The notes under the pieces were generated by a model, which was not told the origin of the DNA, did not search any database, and saw only the letters and a list, made by a program, of their open reading frames with translations. A stretch of DNA of 64,000 bases, taken from NCBI RefSeq assembly GCF_020379485.1, contig NC_063436.1:26906423-26970422 (forward strand). The letters are read 5' to 3'. Below are positions 23,918 to 35,556 of this stretch, one piece after another (position 1 is the first letter of the stretch; each line of letters starts with the position of its first letter). Source of the DNA: Brassica napus. Lineage: Eukaryota > Streptophyta > Magnoliopsida > Brassicales > Brassicaceae. The translations under genes and the position numbers were made by a program.

Positions 23918-25991
23918 CTAGATGATAACTTGCGCGCATACGCGGAGTGAGTTTTTATAATAATGTTTTTTCTTAAATAATTTTAATATTTTGCAACACT
24001 ACAATCTTATCGATTATAAAATGACGAATACAAATGTTGGTTTCTTAAATGTATCATCATTGTTAAAGAGTTATCGTATTACATCTCATTTTAATTGTTT
24101 TTAAGATTTCATATGGACAAAAGGAAATTAATTTTTGCGGGTGACACAAATCAGCAAAACAAAATAGGCAACATCAATTGAATAATGACGAAAGGAGACT
24201 ATGTTTTCTGCTTTCAATTTGTTTACTATTAACTTTCCATAAGAGATTTATTTTCTACATTTATAAAATTATTGTTTCGTTCTCGTCTTTGTTGCATTAA
24301 TATGAGTTTAGTTTTTTTTTTCTAACTTCTTCTATGAATTCAGTGAATTAGATAAGTGTCAATTTAAAAAGTTGGACATCTGTAAAAATTAGTTTTACTC
24401 CAGATACATATCTAAGAATCAAATTTTGAAGAAAATAACTGGAAAACTATATTAACAAGTTAGTGTTCAAATCTAATATATCAAACTATTATAGAATATA
24501 ACTGCAAACTCGAAATATATTGATATTGACATAGATATATAGTATATTTTAATATACATATTTATTATTGACACTTCCTATTCATATTTTTTTTAACATT
24601 TGTATATTTGTTGTAACAAAAATTTAAACTGTTAATCACAAAACTTTTAATGTGAGATTTTTCAATACAAATTTTAAAAATAAATATTAATATTTCAACA
24701 ATTTTTCACTGGAAATTTTGAAATTAACATATTTTCATATAGTATATAATTTATTTCAAATGATATTAATTTACATATTACATATATATATATATTTATA
24801 ATATGAATATCTGTTAATGAGACTTCATATTCATACAATTTATTAGGGTTGAGAATTTTATCCGATACCCGAACCCCTATTTGAATCCAATCCGAAAATC
24901 TCAACCGAAATAGCAAAATATCCGAACGATTATTGAATTCGGAGAGATTGGATATCCAAACCCAAACGTGTAATATCCAAACCGGAATGGATAATATCTG
25001 AACCCGAATGGATATCCGAAGATAACCAAACATAAGTATACTTAACCCTATATTTCTAGTTTATTTCTCTCATTTTACTCAAAATATTTTTATTAATGAT
25101 GCACATTGCTTAAAATTAGATATTATACATATAATTATGGACAAAATCATTTGCTTCAAAATTACAAAACAACAACTAAACTAGTGGTTTTCTATTTTTA
25201 AAGTTTTATCTCCAAACCTATTAAAGTTTTATCTCCAAACCTATTAAAAATTTAATCTCTTAAAAATTAGAAAATCAGTTGAGTTAAAAATATATTTTAA
25301 ATACAAAACAAAACTAAAACAATAAATAATTTATTTAATTTTTCTTCAAAATTTAGATATCCGAACCCGACCCAAAATATTCAAACCCAAACACAAAATA
25401 CCCGAACCTCACCCGAAGTGTAGAAATACCCGAACGGGTTCTATACCTTTATATTGAAATACCTGAAAATTCTAAATACCCGATACAAACCCGAACGTGT
25501 ATCCGAACGCCCATTCCTACGATATATGATCATTTGTCTCTTGCTTGAACCAAAAAGTTAAACCACTGATCACAAAATTTTTAATGTGGGACTTTTACCA
25601 TTTTTAGTAATTTAGAGTCGTTTTTAAAAATTTAAAATATAACATATAAGAAATAAACTAAATTTTTTAATTATATCTTTAAAGTAATTGTTTAATTTCT
25701 TTTAATAATATAAAATTAAACAGAAAGAGAGAGGATACAAAAATTGTTATCAAATATGTATTATTCATAACAATTAATTGTCATATATATGTTAAACAAA
25801 TTAGGTAATTCCGTAGATTTTATTTAAAGAAAGAAAAAATGATTATTCGATACTAAATTATTTTGATAGGTAGTTTAATAAAAGCATAGTATAAATTTAT
25901 ATGGACTGACTTATCTTTCTAAGAATCATTCTCGTGATGACACGTGACTTCGAAAACATGTTGTAATGCTCGAGGATTAATATATAGTGGA
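23918..25991 (-). mobile_element. Helitron family A copy 2
   Basis: Minus-strand ends TCCACTATATATTAATC and ATCATCTAG followed by host T. The 3' hairpin CCGCG-TATG-CGCG(C) just before the end (23929-23943) is clearer than in copy 1. Carries the nested hAT-like element. Confidence 0.78.
24844..25519. mobile_element. hAT-like element nested in Helitron copy 2
   Basis: Same element and position as 19962-20615, slightly longer because of a local 22 bp duplication (AAAGTTTTATCTCCAAACCT twice near 25200-25245). Flanking 8-mers CAATTTAT and CGATATAT. Confidence 0.62.
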
Positions 25992-26577
25992 TATATATTA
26001 AAACTGATGAAGCTCCAGACGTAAACCCATAGAAACAATTATTTTTGTTGTTCAACCCATAGAAACAATTAAAACCCCGTATAGTGCAAATGACAAGCTT
26101 CAATTCACATAAAATACAACATCTAAATATTCTACTGTTAGTCTTAGTTAGGAGTTATAGCAACAACCAATCTCCCAAACTGCAACTGCACATATTTAGC
26201 TCAAATTACTTGATAAGATATATTCTTTCACACATAAAAAGTATGCTACACATAACAAAAAAAAAATAAAACTCATAAAAAACGTGAAAAAAATCACAAA
26301 CAGAACTAAAATATTTAATGGCATATCATAAAATCACTAATAAAAATAAAATATTTGATCACATACCATAAATGATTCTCACCTAACAAATCTAAGCGAG
26401 TAGCTCCAAAAAAGAATTAAAAGCGTTGACTGACCATGTACATAAAAAGTATTCATTACCAATATTGAGAAATGTAATAGAAGATTTTCATATGTAGAAA
26501 TTAAAAATAGTCAACATAGAATATGCGATTCCTATTTTAAAGTTTATATTTTAGCCTATGTGTATGCATACTAACAC

Positions 26578-26585
26578 TATAAATA
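26578..26585 (+). promoter_or_regulatory. TATA box of the second 313-residue gene
   Basis: TATAAATA at the same distance from the ATG as in unit 1. The surrounding promoter is essentially identical between copies. Confidence 0.55.
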
Positions 26586-26626
26586 GATAGATATGCAAAG
26601 GTCTAAACCACACACTCATTCTCAAG

Positions 26627-27568
26627 ATGCCTTCCCTACCAAATGAGTTCATCCCTTATACCGATAATACCATGACCCAAAATGATTTTGTTCCCATCCA
26701 GATTAACCGAAACGAGACCCGAACGGTGGTTCGATCAACGTTCGTTACTTCTGGAAACACAAACTATGCCAATTTGTTTTCTCCATCTCCGCCTTTTACT
26801 TCTTCTTACCGTGCTTCACAAGTCTATTCATCTACCTTAACATTCAACAGTTCACGCATGGCTTATCAGCCGAGAAATAACATGGTTTCTGCTGTGAGAA
26901 TGCGTCAAATCTCAGGATTTGTTAACCCTCATTTTTCTCCAGTTTTGGCCACTCCAACCATCCCAAACATGTATCATCATGCTACTGTCCCAACCAATAA
27001 TATGGTCACTAGCCAAAATGGTCATGACCGTGTCATAACTTCTGGTCAAACCATTAGAAATCACTCTCCAAATGTTTTTGGTAACGCCACTCCAACTATC
27101 TCAAACATGTATGATGATGTTATGGTTCCGACCAATAATATGGTCACTAGCCAAAATGGTCATGAACGTGTCATAACTTCTGATCCAACCATTAACCCTC
27201 CAAATGTTTTTAATAACAACCGGGAAACCTTTTACCCTGAACCTATCGATTACACTAAAGTCGACACAAATGACAAAGGTGGTGAAAACAAGTATCAAAC
27301 CCATGGCATACCAAATGAAAATCACGGTTCATATATGTGTCCTCAGTGTCACAGTCAGTTTGATATTTCACCAATAATATCAGCTGCACGCATGGGGTTA
27401 GTTCATTCTAGCAATGAGACTAAAGATCAGGAAAACGAGAAAGGACCTTGTGCAAGAACTAAAAAAAGGTATCGTGAACAAAGTCATCCTGAAGTCAATG
27501 GTAAAGCTCGGAAGATCGAATCGGAGGACAAAGTTCCAGAAGAGAGCTGTGGCTCTAAAACTAATTAA
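26627..27568 (+). CDS. Unrecognised single-exon 313-residue protein, copy 2
   Basis: Encodes the same 313 residues as the copy at 21729-22670 with no difference, including the 46-residue internal repeat, the CPQC motif and the basic tail. Promoter, coding region and 3' flank are nearly identical, while the Helitron upstream and the LTR downstream have diverged. This pattern fits recent gene conversion between the two copies, or recent copying of just this block; an assembly collapse is an alternative. Two intact copies without a single stop or shift suggest that the gene is maintained. Function unknown. Confidence 0.7.
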   Translation: MPSLPNEFIPYTDNTMTQNDFVPIQINRNETRTVVRSTFVTSGNTNYANLFSPSPPFTSSYRASQVYSSTLTFNSSRMAYQPRNNMVSAVRMRQISGFVNPHFSPVLATPTIPNMYHHATVPTNNMVTSQNGHDRVITSGQTIRNHSPNVFGNATPTISNMYDDVMVPTNNMVTSQNGHERVITSDPTINPPNVFNNNRETFYPEPIDYTKVDTNDKGGENKYQTHGIPNENHGSYMCPQCHSQFDISPIISAARMGLVHSSNETKDQENEKGPCARTKKRYREQSHPEVNGKARKIESEDKVPEESCGSKTN

Positions 27569-27999
27569 TCAAATATCATATAAGTTAAGAAATATGTATT
27601 TTGAATTAAGCTTTTAGTATTAATATCTATATGTTTGTATTAACTTATGATATATGTAAAATAAATAAAGCTGAATTTCTTTTTTCTTGTTTTCTTTTCA
27701 CATTCATCACATTGTTGATGATTTAAAGGTTACAACATTTTTCTTTTGATGTAAAAAAAAACGAGTTAGAACATTTTAGTGTCGTTTGAGATAAAACAGA
27801 AATATTGTGTAAAAGATGTTTGATTTCAGTCGATTGCACAAAGAATTCGATAGAAATAATTTGATTTAACCAATCATAGAACACCGCATAAATTTTTGGT
27901 ATATGTATAGTTTGAACCACATATCTCACTGAGAATGATATTATGCAAGAGTATATGAAATTTCGATGATTTTATTCAAATTAGAAACCGTCAAACGAT
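27569..27999. repeat. 3' UTR and foldback-type flank of the TRIM, unit 2
   Basis: Near-identical counterpart of 22671-23101. Confidence 0.7.
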
Positions 28000-28555
28000 A
28001 CGTAACGCCCGACCGCCCACGGCGGTGCGTTAAATTTTTTATGGCCCGAACTCATTTTTACTGACCCTACAATCACCACATGACTTTTCTCCGTACTTTC
28101 GCCTCACTTGCATGGTATCGCGAATCATTTTTCGATAGGTCAACCATCTTTTCACTACTCTAGCCCAAGCATGCTTAACTCTAGAGTTCTAAACGGATGT
28201 GTGATGGAAAAAGTAAGTCAACTTTGGTGACATAGGTAACCAAATCAGTTCTCTTATGCATTTTCAATATATCACAACTCGGGATGTTACAATTCACTTC
28301 TTCTCAAAGAACGCAACACCCTCGTTGCGTCCCACAAAAGGTCTCATGGCACCTCTTAGGTCAAAACTGAGATGGCTAACCACTTCTGATACCACTTATA
28401 ACGCCCCGCTGCTCACGGATAATGGACCATCCACGTCGTCTCTCTTGGCTCGTGGCCCCATCCCGTCTGACGGGTGGTTCGTTAATTTTTCTAAGGCCCG
28501 AAAGTCATGTTTACAGACCTTGCAATCACCACATGATCTTTCCCCGTACTTTGAC
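28000..28555 (-). mobile_element. TRIM retrotransposon, truncated (unit 2)
   Basis: Same structure as 23102-23658. The 3' LTR (28291-28000) is almost identical between units, while the partial 5' LTR (28555-28396) shows many differences. So the homogenised block stops at the internal part of the TRIM. Confidence 0.75.
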
Positions 28556-29716
28556 AAAAGATTTGAAATAATGTTATTAAATATTAATGGTCTAAACTTA
28601 TAAACACAATAGAAACAAAAAGAAATGAAAAGAAATTTTCTTACCATGGTGATTGTCACTAAGATTAATAATTTTTAACAGTCAAAAACTCAAAATATAA
28701 CTTGAATAAGAGTGTACTAATACATGGAAGCGCAATAAAATTTAGCAACGGTCCCAACTATGTAATATACACAAGTACCACCAACAAAAGAAAAGCGAAT
28801 AACCTACAAACAAAAAAGTACTAGATGATAACCTGCGCGCATGCGCGGAGTGAGTTTTTATAATAATGTTTTTTTTCTTAAATACTCTTAATATTTTGCA
28901 ACACTACAATCTTATCAATTATAAAATGACGAATACAAATGTTGGTTTCTTAAATGTATCATCGTTGTTAAAGAGTTAACGTATTACATCTGATTTTAAT
29001 TATTTTTAATATTTCATATGCACAAAAGGAAATTAATTTTTGCGGGTGACACAAATCACCAAAACCAAATAGGCAACATCGATTGAATAATGACGAAAGA
29101 AGATTATGTTTTCTGCTCTCGATTTTTTTACTATTAACTTTCTATAAGTGATTCATTTTCTACATTTATAAAATTGTGTTTTCGTTCTCTTCTTTATGCA
29201 TTGATATGAGTTAAATTTTTTTTTGTAACTTCTTCTATGAATTAAGTGATCTAGATAAGTGTCAATTTAAAAAACTTGGACATCTGTAAAAACTAGTTCT
29301 ACTCCAGATACATATCTTAGAATCAAATTTTGAAGAAAATCACTCGAAAACTATATTAACAAGTTAGTGTTCACATCTAATATATCAAGCTATTATAGAA
29401 TATAACTGCAGACTCGAAATATATTGATATTGACATAGATATATAGTATATTTTAATATAAATATTTATTATTGACACTTCCTACTCATATTATTTTTTT
29501 AACATTTGTATATTTGCTGTAACAAAAATTTAAACCGTTAATCACAAAACTTTTAATGAGGGATTTTTCAATACAAATTTCAAAATTAAAATATTAAGAT
29601 TTCCATAATTTTTCACTGGAAATTTTGAAATTAACATATTTTTATATAGTATATAATTTATTTCAAATGTTATTAATATACATATTACATATATATATAT
29701 ATATATATAATATAAA
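28556..29716 (+). repeat. Tandem unit 3, 5' part only
   Basis: Starts like units 1 and 2 and holds the 3' end of Helitron copy 3 (hairpin CCGCGCATGCGCG, ends ATCATCTAG at 28821 on the minus strand). The unit breaks off at 29716 where a different Helitron end begins. The gene copy expected downstream is missing. Confidence 0.82.
28821..29716 (-). mobile_element. Helitron family A copy 3, truncated
   Basis: About 0.9 kb of the 3' part, aligned with 19022-19920 and 23918-24800. Its 5' part and the nested hAT-like element are gone. Confidence 0.75.
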
Positions 29717-30033
29717 TCTATACTATTATTTGCGAAATAAATTTTCGTAATCGAGCTCTCACGTTAAAAGTTAGAGTGGTTAATATCGTTTATACCCTTA
29801 ATGAATAAAATATATAAACAAATTAAAAAATAAAAACGAAAATTTAATTTATTTGATCAGATAATTGATTAAAATTAATAATAGTAAGAATTACCTAAAA
29901 TCTGAAAATATAATTTAAAAAAGAGATAATTTCTATGTATATTGTATTGTTATCTGAAAAAGTCTTTTAGTGAAAAGTTAAAAACATAATTATATAACTA
30001 AATATTAATCTAAAAATATAATTAAAAAAAAAG

Positions 30034-30067
<34 letters not shown>

Positions 30068-30074
30068 ATTGTTA
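29717..30074 (+). mobile_element. Helitron 5' terminus and AT-rich joint
   Basis: TCTATACTATTATTTGCG right after a host A is a typical Brassicaceae Helitron 5' end. It is followed by AT-rich sequence and a (TA)n run at 30038-30062 that joins to a TRIM fragment. I could not assign a matching 3' end. Confidence 0.5.
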
Positions 30075-30353
30075 TCTGACGGGTGGTGCGTTAATTTTTC
30101 TAAGGCCCGAAAGTCATGTTTACAAACCCTGCAATTACCACATGACCTTTCCCCGTACTTTGACCTCGCTCGCATGGTATCACAAATCACTTTCCGATAG
30201 GCCACCTATCTTTTCACTATTCCAGGCTAAAAACGCTTAATTCTGGAATTCTAAATGGATGCGTGGCGGAAAAAGTAAATCAACTTTAGTGATATAGATA
30301 ACCAAATCAATTCTCTTAAGTCTTTTCCATATATCACAACTCGGGATTTTACA
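30075..30353 (-). mobile_element. TRIM LTR fragment
   Basis: Matches the LTRs at 53594-53939 from CTGACGGG to the TGTAA-type end (mutated to TGTAAAATCCCG on the minus strand). Unlike units 1 and 2 it continues past GTACTTTGAC, so it is the uninterrupted right side of the ancestral tandem unit. Confidence 0.72.
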
Positions 30354-30730
30354 CTATAGTTCTAGGAAAACCGTCAAACTATACATATACCAAAAATTTA
30401 ATCTAAATGATGATTTTATTAAAATTAGAATTTTACACTTAGTGTTGAAAAACCGAGCGGCTGCGGTCCGGTGGCTGGGGGCACAAAAGCCTAAGCTCTG
30501 TAATTGGTCCGTTGTAATTGGTCCGTTGGTCGCCTTGAATTCACCCCTAGAAAGTACATACATGATCTACTGGGTGAGTTACTGAGTTGGTTTCTGAATA
30601 CCCAATGAGTCACTTCAGTGGTTCCGGGCCTGGAATATTTATTACCAAAAAAAAACATGAGTTGATGAGCTAATAAAATTGTCTCCAGACTCAAAAATCG
30701 TCCGCACTAATCACAAGTAAATCACCCATA
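30354..30730. repeat. Right flank repeat of the TRIM, SINE-like
   Basis: Also at 53940-54150 and 59210-59425. It has a GC-rich stretch GAGCGGCTGCGGTCCGGTGG ... GTCGCCTTGAATTCACCCC that loosely recalls tRNA-type box A and box B spacing. SINE origin is only a guess. Confidence 0.4.
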
Positions 30731-30854
30731 TCACACTATAATGAGGCAGTTTCAAAACTCTTCAGCGCGCCACATCAGCAGGTTTGTAGGCCCCGCATTT
30801 ATTTTTTAAAAGCCCATAATCTTTGTAAGATAGCTATGAACAACAAAATACACT

Positions 30855-30920
30855 TTAACCAAGTGGTCTAAGGCTTCTAATTAGGAACACAAGTTTATGG
30901 GTTCAAACCACACAGCTGCC
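30855..30920 (+). repeat. tRNA-derived stretch with box A and box B
   Basis: TAACCAAGTGGTCTAAGGC resembles box A of a Leu/Ser-type tRNA and GGGTTCAAACC box B, at tRNA spacing. The acceptor stem does not pair, so it is not a functional tRNA gene; more likely a SINE head or tRNA relic. Confidence 0.45.
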
Positions 30921-32669
30921 ATATTATATGGGTCTCACTCAAAGTAAATTTTTTTTTATTTTTTTGATATTATGTAATGTGATAATGATAAATGGGCTTC
31001 TTCAAAATATAAAAAAGTTTGATATTATGTTATTATAAATGGGTTTTGACTCTTGAGTTTCCAGGAAAGTAAGAAACAGCTTCTCTTCGTCAATTTCTCC
31101 ATTTCCCCATCTTAAATCAATTCATTATTAATGGTCTCAATTCGTAACACCTCCTTAAATCCTCCTTATATATACTTCATCTTAAACAAAGCAACCCTTC
31201 ATCTCTAAACCTCTCAACGATTCTTCTACTGGTTGCAGCTTCAGGGAGAATACAGAGCAACGAAAGTCGGTAACATCAGCAGACTGTTCAATTTTGAGTT
31301 ATCGTGCATTTCAGCGTGAGTGAGTTGAACTAAAAAAACGGAGATCCGATGTCGTTCGAATCACAAAAACAGTTGCTTCATTATGCCCTGAGAATAAAAT
31401 GATGAAAATATATAAGAAGAAATGGTAAGATCTTTTTAAAACTTGAATATTTCAATTTGAAGGCATATTTAATGATATCAGCTGCGTAGTTTCTTTTTTT
31501 TTTGTCGTAGGCTTTTTAAACCGTTAGATTATATGTAGATCTTCGGTTCAGCTTTAAGATCTTCTAGGTATCAAACCCACAAAAGAACATTAAATCTCAC
31601 CATCACAAACATATCAAATCCATGCGTCGGCAGATTAAAAGAGCAAGAAATGAAAAAGAATAATGGAGATTTGGGAAGAATCTTCCTCCTCTCTGTTAGG
31701 CTAGATTGACGGCGAACTCGAGCCGATGGCGTGACGGCGAGAATGCGAAGATGGTGTGACGTTGAGCTTGAGCACATGTGAGATGATGGCGTGAAGTCGA
31801 CCTTGAGCTCCGCCGTGGATTCGTCTCCAGAGAGCCTCCAGAGCTTCGTCACCAGCGAATCTTCGTATTCTTCAACTCCATTATCATTTTCTTATGTTTT
31901 ATGTTGATCAAATATGAAAAGCAAATGGTAAGAAAGAAGAGGAAGAGAAGATTCATACCAAAAAGAAGAGAAGAGAATGAGAAATATGTGTCTGCAGAGA
32001 GAAAGAGAGAGAATAATAAATATGCACCCTCAGATTTATATTTATCCAACAATTCATAGGGTTGTCCTTTTATCTGTTTTTCATTGGTCAAAAATTTTAA
32101 TATTTCTTTTAATTAATATTATATAAATTTAGTTAGAATTTTAATGTAGTTTATGTGTTTAGTATATTTAATAGTTATTGTTTATTTTGTGGTTTAATGG
32201 ATCTATGTTAACAAGGGAAACACATCAAGCTTGATAATCAATTTATTTAAATGTCAAAATCAATTAACAAATTCAAACCTTCTTATTTTAGACTTCGAGA
32301 ACAACAAAGCAACAAATGAACACTGAGCAAGAAATGCAGTAGAGACAGCCTTAGCTGAGGTGAGCAAATCTCTTTTCCATGACGCTTTAGAATAACTATA
32401 ATTTTACAAACTCACACACTGAAAATGCAATCAGGCCAGGAATCGCAAGAACTTGTGAAGCTGTCGATGATGAGGAAATAAAAGGAGATTAAAACATTTT
32501 TCCAGTTTCAGACCTAAATTGTGACTCAAGACCCACCGATTTTCAAGCCCAAGCATTTAAAAACCCAGCTATTACGTTTTCATTGTGTTCGAAAATAAAC
32601 CTATACCACTTTAACCTTTTTAGTCCACCATTCCCATTTTTAAACTATCCACAATATTTTTACCAAATA

Positions 32670-32908
32670 CTCCCTCCGTTACATATTAAGTGTCATTTTA
32701 GAGAAATTTTTTTGTTACAAAACAAGTGCCGTTTTCGGTTTTTAATGCAAAATTTATTAATTTTATTCTGTTATTTGTTTTTCTATTGGTTGAAATATGG
32801 TTAGGTGTATAGGTAATTGTGTTTTTATATAGAAAACATGCAAAATTAATTGTTTCCTTAATCTGTGTGCACAAGTCTAAAACGACACTTAATATGAAAC
32901 AGAGGGAA
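32670..32908. mobile_element. Stowaway-like MITE, 239 bp
   Basis: Imperfect inverted repeats CTCCCTCCGTTACATATTAA and, read on the minus strand from the right end, TTCCCTCTGTTTCATATTAA. TA flanks both sides (32668-32669 and 32909-32910). Size, TA target and CTCCCTCCGT end fit Tc1/mariner-derived Stowaway MITEs. Confidence 0.85.
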
Positions 32909-33974
32909 TATAAAAAAACTACGAATGAAATAGGCATACAACTATATAATTATATGAAATTATATCATTATTAATCTATCTAAAAGAAACTATACTACAA
33001 TTATATATTTTCAAAAACATGTCATGACACATTTAAAAAAAAACTGATTAAATTTCTTTTGGAAAAAAAACTGTTTTACGTTCCAATATTAGAGTTTTAT
33101 ATTAACAATTACCTAAGTTTTGCTACCTACGGTCATGAAATCGCTAATAACGTAAAAATCCGATTAAATCGTACAAAAATAAAATATGGAAATACAGACA
33201 CAATTCAATTTGTTAAACTTTTATCTGTAAATAAAAAGTTATTCACTAATAAATATTAACCTCTAAACATTCCGCACAAGCTCTAAACAAGCATGATCCC
33301 TCTTTCTCTTTTCTATCGATTAAACTATGTTTCTTTGTATAACTAGGTGCTGACACTCCGCGCAAGCGCGGGGCTGGTTACTTTGGATATCGGTGGGACG
33401 GTAAGATTTACGGGCTGTTGGTATTGTTTAAGATTTGTGCAAATTAAAGAATAAAATTTATCGGAAATAAGACAACAAAATTGATCTTAGCTTTTGACGA
33501 TTAACTCAAGTTAGAGACATCTCCCAAAACGGAAGAAAAATTCAAAAAGTATAATTAAGGTAAAACATAGAGAATGTGAAAAAGGCATAGACATGAAACA
33601 GAGAGCGTGGAACAACGGAAAGGGAAAGAGAAGAAGATGAAGAAGCTTACGTCAGGTATATGAAAATTAAAAAGACAGATATTGTGACAGCGCAGCACCA
33701 ACTTATTTGGGGGTCCATATCAAGTTATCAACTCTGTATATATCCGTTGTTTGAATAAATACTCAAAATTTCAAACTACTTGCATTACAAAATTATTTTA
33801 TTTTTTCAAAATTCACATTGTTTGCTAGTACTTGTTAGGGAGCTCAAGGACCGTAGTAGCATATATTAAAGCTACACTAATTTTCATCGCTAAGATCACA
33901 CATTGTCTACATCCTTAACGTTAGGATATTCCAAGTAACACTTCTCCTCGTCTTCCTCGTCACGGGTTCCATCT

Positions 33975-34184
33975 TCATCTTGTAAACTCCAAGTAACCAT
34001 CTTCCAAAACGCAGCACTCCACTTCTCTTCCCTCTTCAGGCTTAGCGGTGGTCTGTGACAAAATCCAGCCGTTGGATTGAAACAGAGCTCTTATATTGGC
34101 TTTGTGGTTCATAAGAGTTTCAAGAATGGTGAAACTGGAAGCATCGTGGTGAGTGGCTCCCCTTCTAAGGAGATCTGCCCCCTG
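33975..34184 (-). pseudogene. Captured exon-like fragment, unknown donor
   Basis: After an acceptor-like TTTCACACAG the minus strand reads GADLLRRGATHHDASSF and continues open for about 69 codons to a TGA. Composition is gene-like and less AT-rich than the surroundings. No start codon belongs to it. Identity unknown. Confidence 0.4.
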
Positions 34185-34910
34185 TGTGAAATAGTTTAAC
34201 AAAACATAAAGATTAAAATAGTTTAACAAAACATAAACGAAGGTTGACGTTTTTACATTATGAAAAAGTAATTGTGAGTTTAAAATGTTTGGGCTCAAGT
34301 TATGTTGGGCTCTATGTCTAAAACATGATTTGAACTTAAAAACTAAAAATAAAAATAAAAAACGTTAGGTTATCTTTCTTTTTTTTTCTCTGTCGTCGGG
34401 ACAGCATCACCTGTGGGATCCCTGACATGATTAGAGCTTAAGTTTGTGAGATTGGGGAGCGATAATAGTGTGATGCATTATTGAAGAGGAGTTTACTTAC
34501 ATCAGTTAGGCTTCGTCCGCATCATTCCATTGTCGTTGGTCCTCGGGTGCTTCGTCGTCGTCGGAATCTGCAAAATAAAAGGTTTTAATTTGTTAAGTAA
34601 GATGTCTTTTATTTCTTTTAGATTCGGTTGCTAAAAACATAATTCATTCAGTTTTTCTATTTTGTTTGGAGATTGCAGGGATGAAACTGTGGATCACAGA
34701 ATCCTGTAAGAAAAACAAAGAAAAATCATTATTTGTTCATAAAAAAACCCATAGACAAAACCAAAACAAAAACATGAAGACACGTTTCATATATGAACAA
34801 AGAATAAGCAAAGCAGAGTTAAAGTGATAAAAAATAAGTTAGAAACAATCATCACCAGTTCATCAAGGAGGAGAATGGTGATGTCCATAAACTCTCAATT
34901 CTTGTTAATG

Positions 34911-35384
34911 TTACTTGAATCCTAGAATCGGATGAGCCGACCAACAATGGACTGAGTGGACCTTCCAAGGCGGAGAGAGTTGAAGGTGGAGTAGGGAACG
35001 GCGGCAATGGCGGCTGAAGCGGCTGGAGCAGCTGGATAAGTCATTTTTGCGACGGATGTGAGAAAGTAAAGCGATCGGAAAACTGAGAAAGAAAAGTTTG
35101 AGACAAGATGGAGCTTTTACCTCGAGGGATTCTATATATATGAGAGCTCTGAAGGCGTTAGAGGAGAAACTAAGCGTTTGGTAGGCGCAAAACGTGCATA
35201 GAGCCTTAAAGATCGACCATAATAGCTGATTGCCGGAAGGAGAATCGCAAGCGACGAAGGAGATGGTGAAGATGGCGGCTTCCCTAATCTTCTTAGCTTT
35301 GTCTGTATCACCACTTTGGACAGATACAAAGCCTAATAAACAGAAAACCAATAAGCGCAAAGCCCACTTTTTGTCGAAGTCCAT
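34911..35384 (-). pseudogene. Captured gene fragment with signal-like N-terminus
   Basis: MDFDKKWALRLLVFCLLGFVS looks like a signal peptide or membrane anchor, followed by about 65 residues to a probable splice donor at 35121 (CTCGAG then GTAAAAG). The open frame beyond that point is probably intron. A second frame reading PAAPAASAAIAAVPYSTF near 35010 may be the next exon. Inside a Helitron, so transcription and function are doubtful. Confidence 0.4.
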
Positions 35385-35486
35385 TCGTTACCCATCAATT
35401 TAAAAAAAAAAAAGGTGGGGTCCACAATGTTATATTAATTTCCGACCTTCATAATATATATTAGTTTCGGCCATCATTGTACAAAG

Positions 35487-35556
35487 TATCCTTTAGTGTA
35501 GTGGTATAGTTGTGGGTGTTTATATCTCAATAACCTGGATTCGAATCACATATTTG
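35487..35556 (+). repeat. tRNA-derived stretch near a Helitron end
   Basis: TCCTTTAGTGTAGTGGTATAG (box A type, as in Asp/Gly tRNAs) and CTGGATTCGAATC (box B) at tRNA spacing, with no proper acceptor stem. Lies about 100 bp inside the 5' end of the Helitron at 33343-35644. Confidence 0.4.

Larger units (their letters stand above)
23659..28555 (+). repeat. Tandem unit 2 (4897 bp)
   Basis: Second full copy of the unit described at 17820, without the 931 bp hAT insertion. Gene-centred block 26298-28381 is nearly identical to 21400-23483; outside it the two units differ by many substitutions and indels. Confidence 0.9.

Noticed and set aside
30855..30920. Functional tRNA gene
   Set aside because: A and B boxes are present but there is no paired acceptor stem or sensible anticodon arm. 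The same holds for 35487-35556 and about 48100-48160.
31571..31852. Minus-strand 93-codon frame as a gene
   Set aside because: No recognisable domain or splice partners; may be part of captured sequence inside the Helitron mosaic but cannot be supported as a gene.
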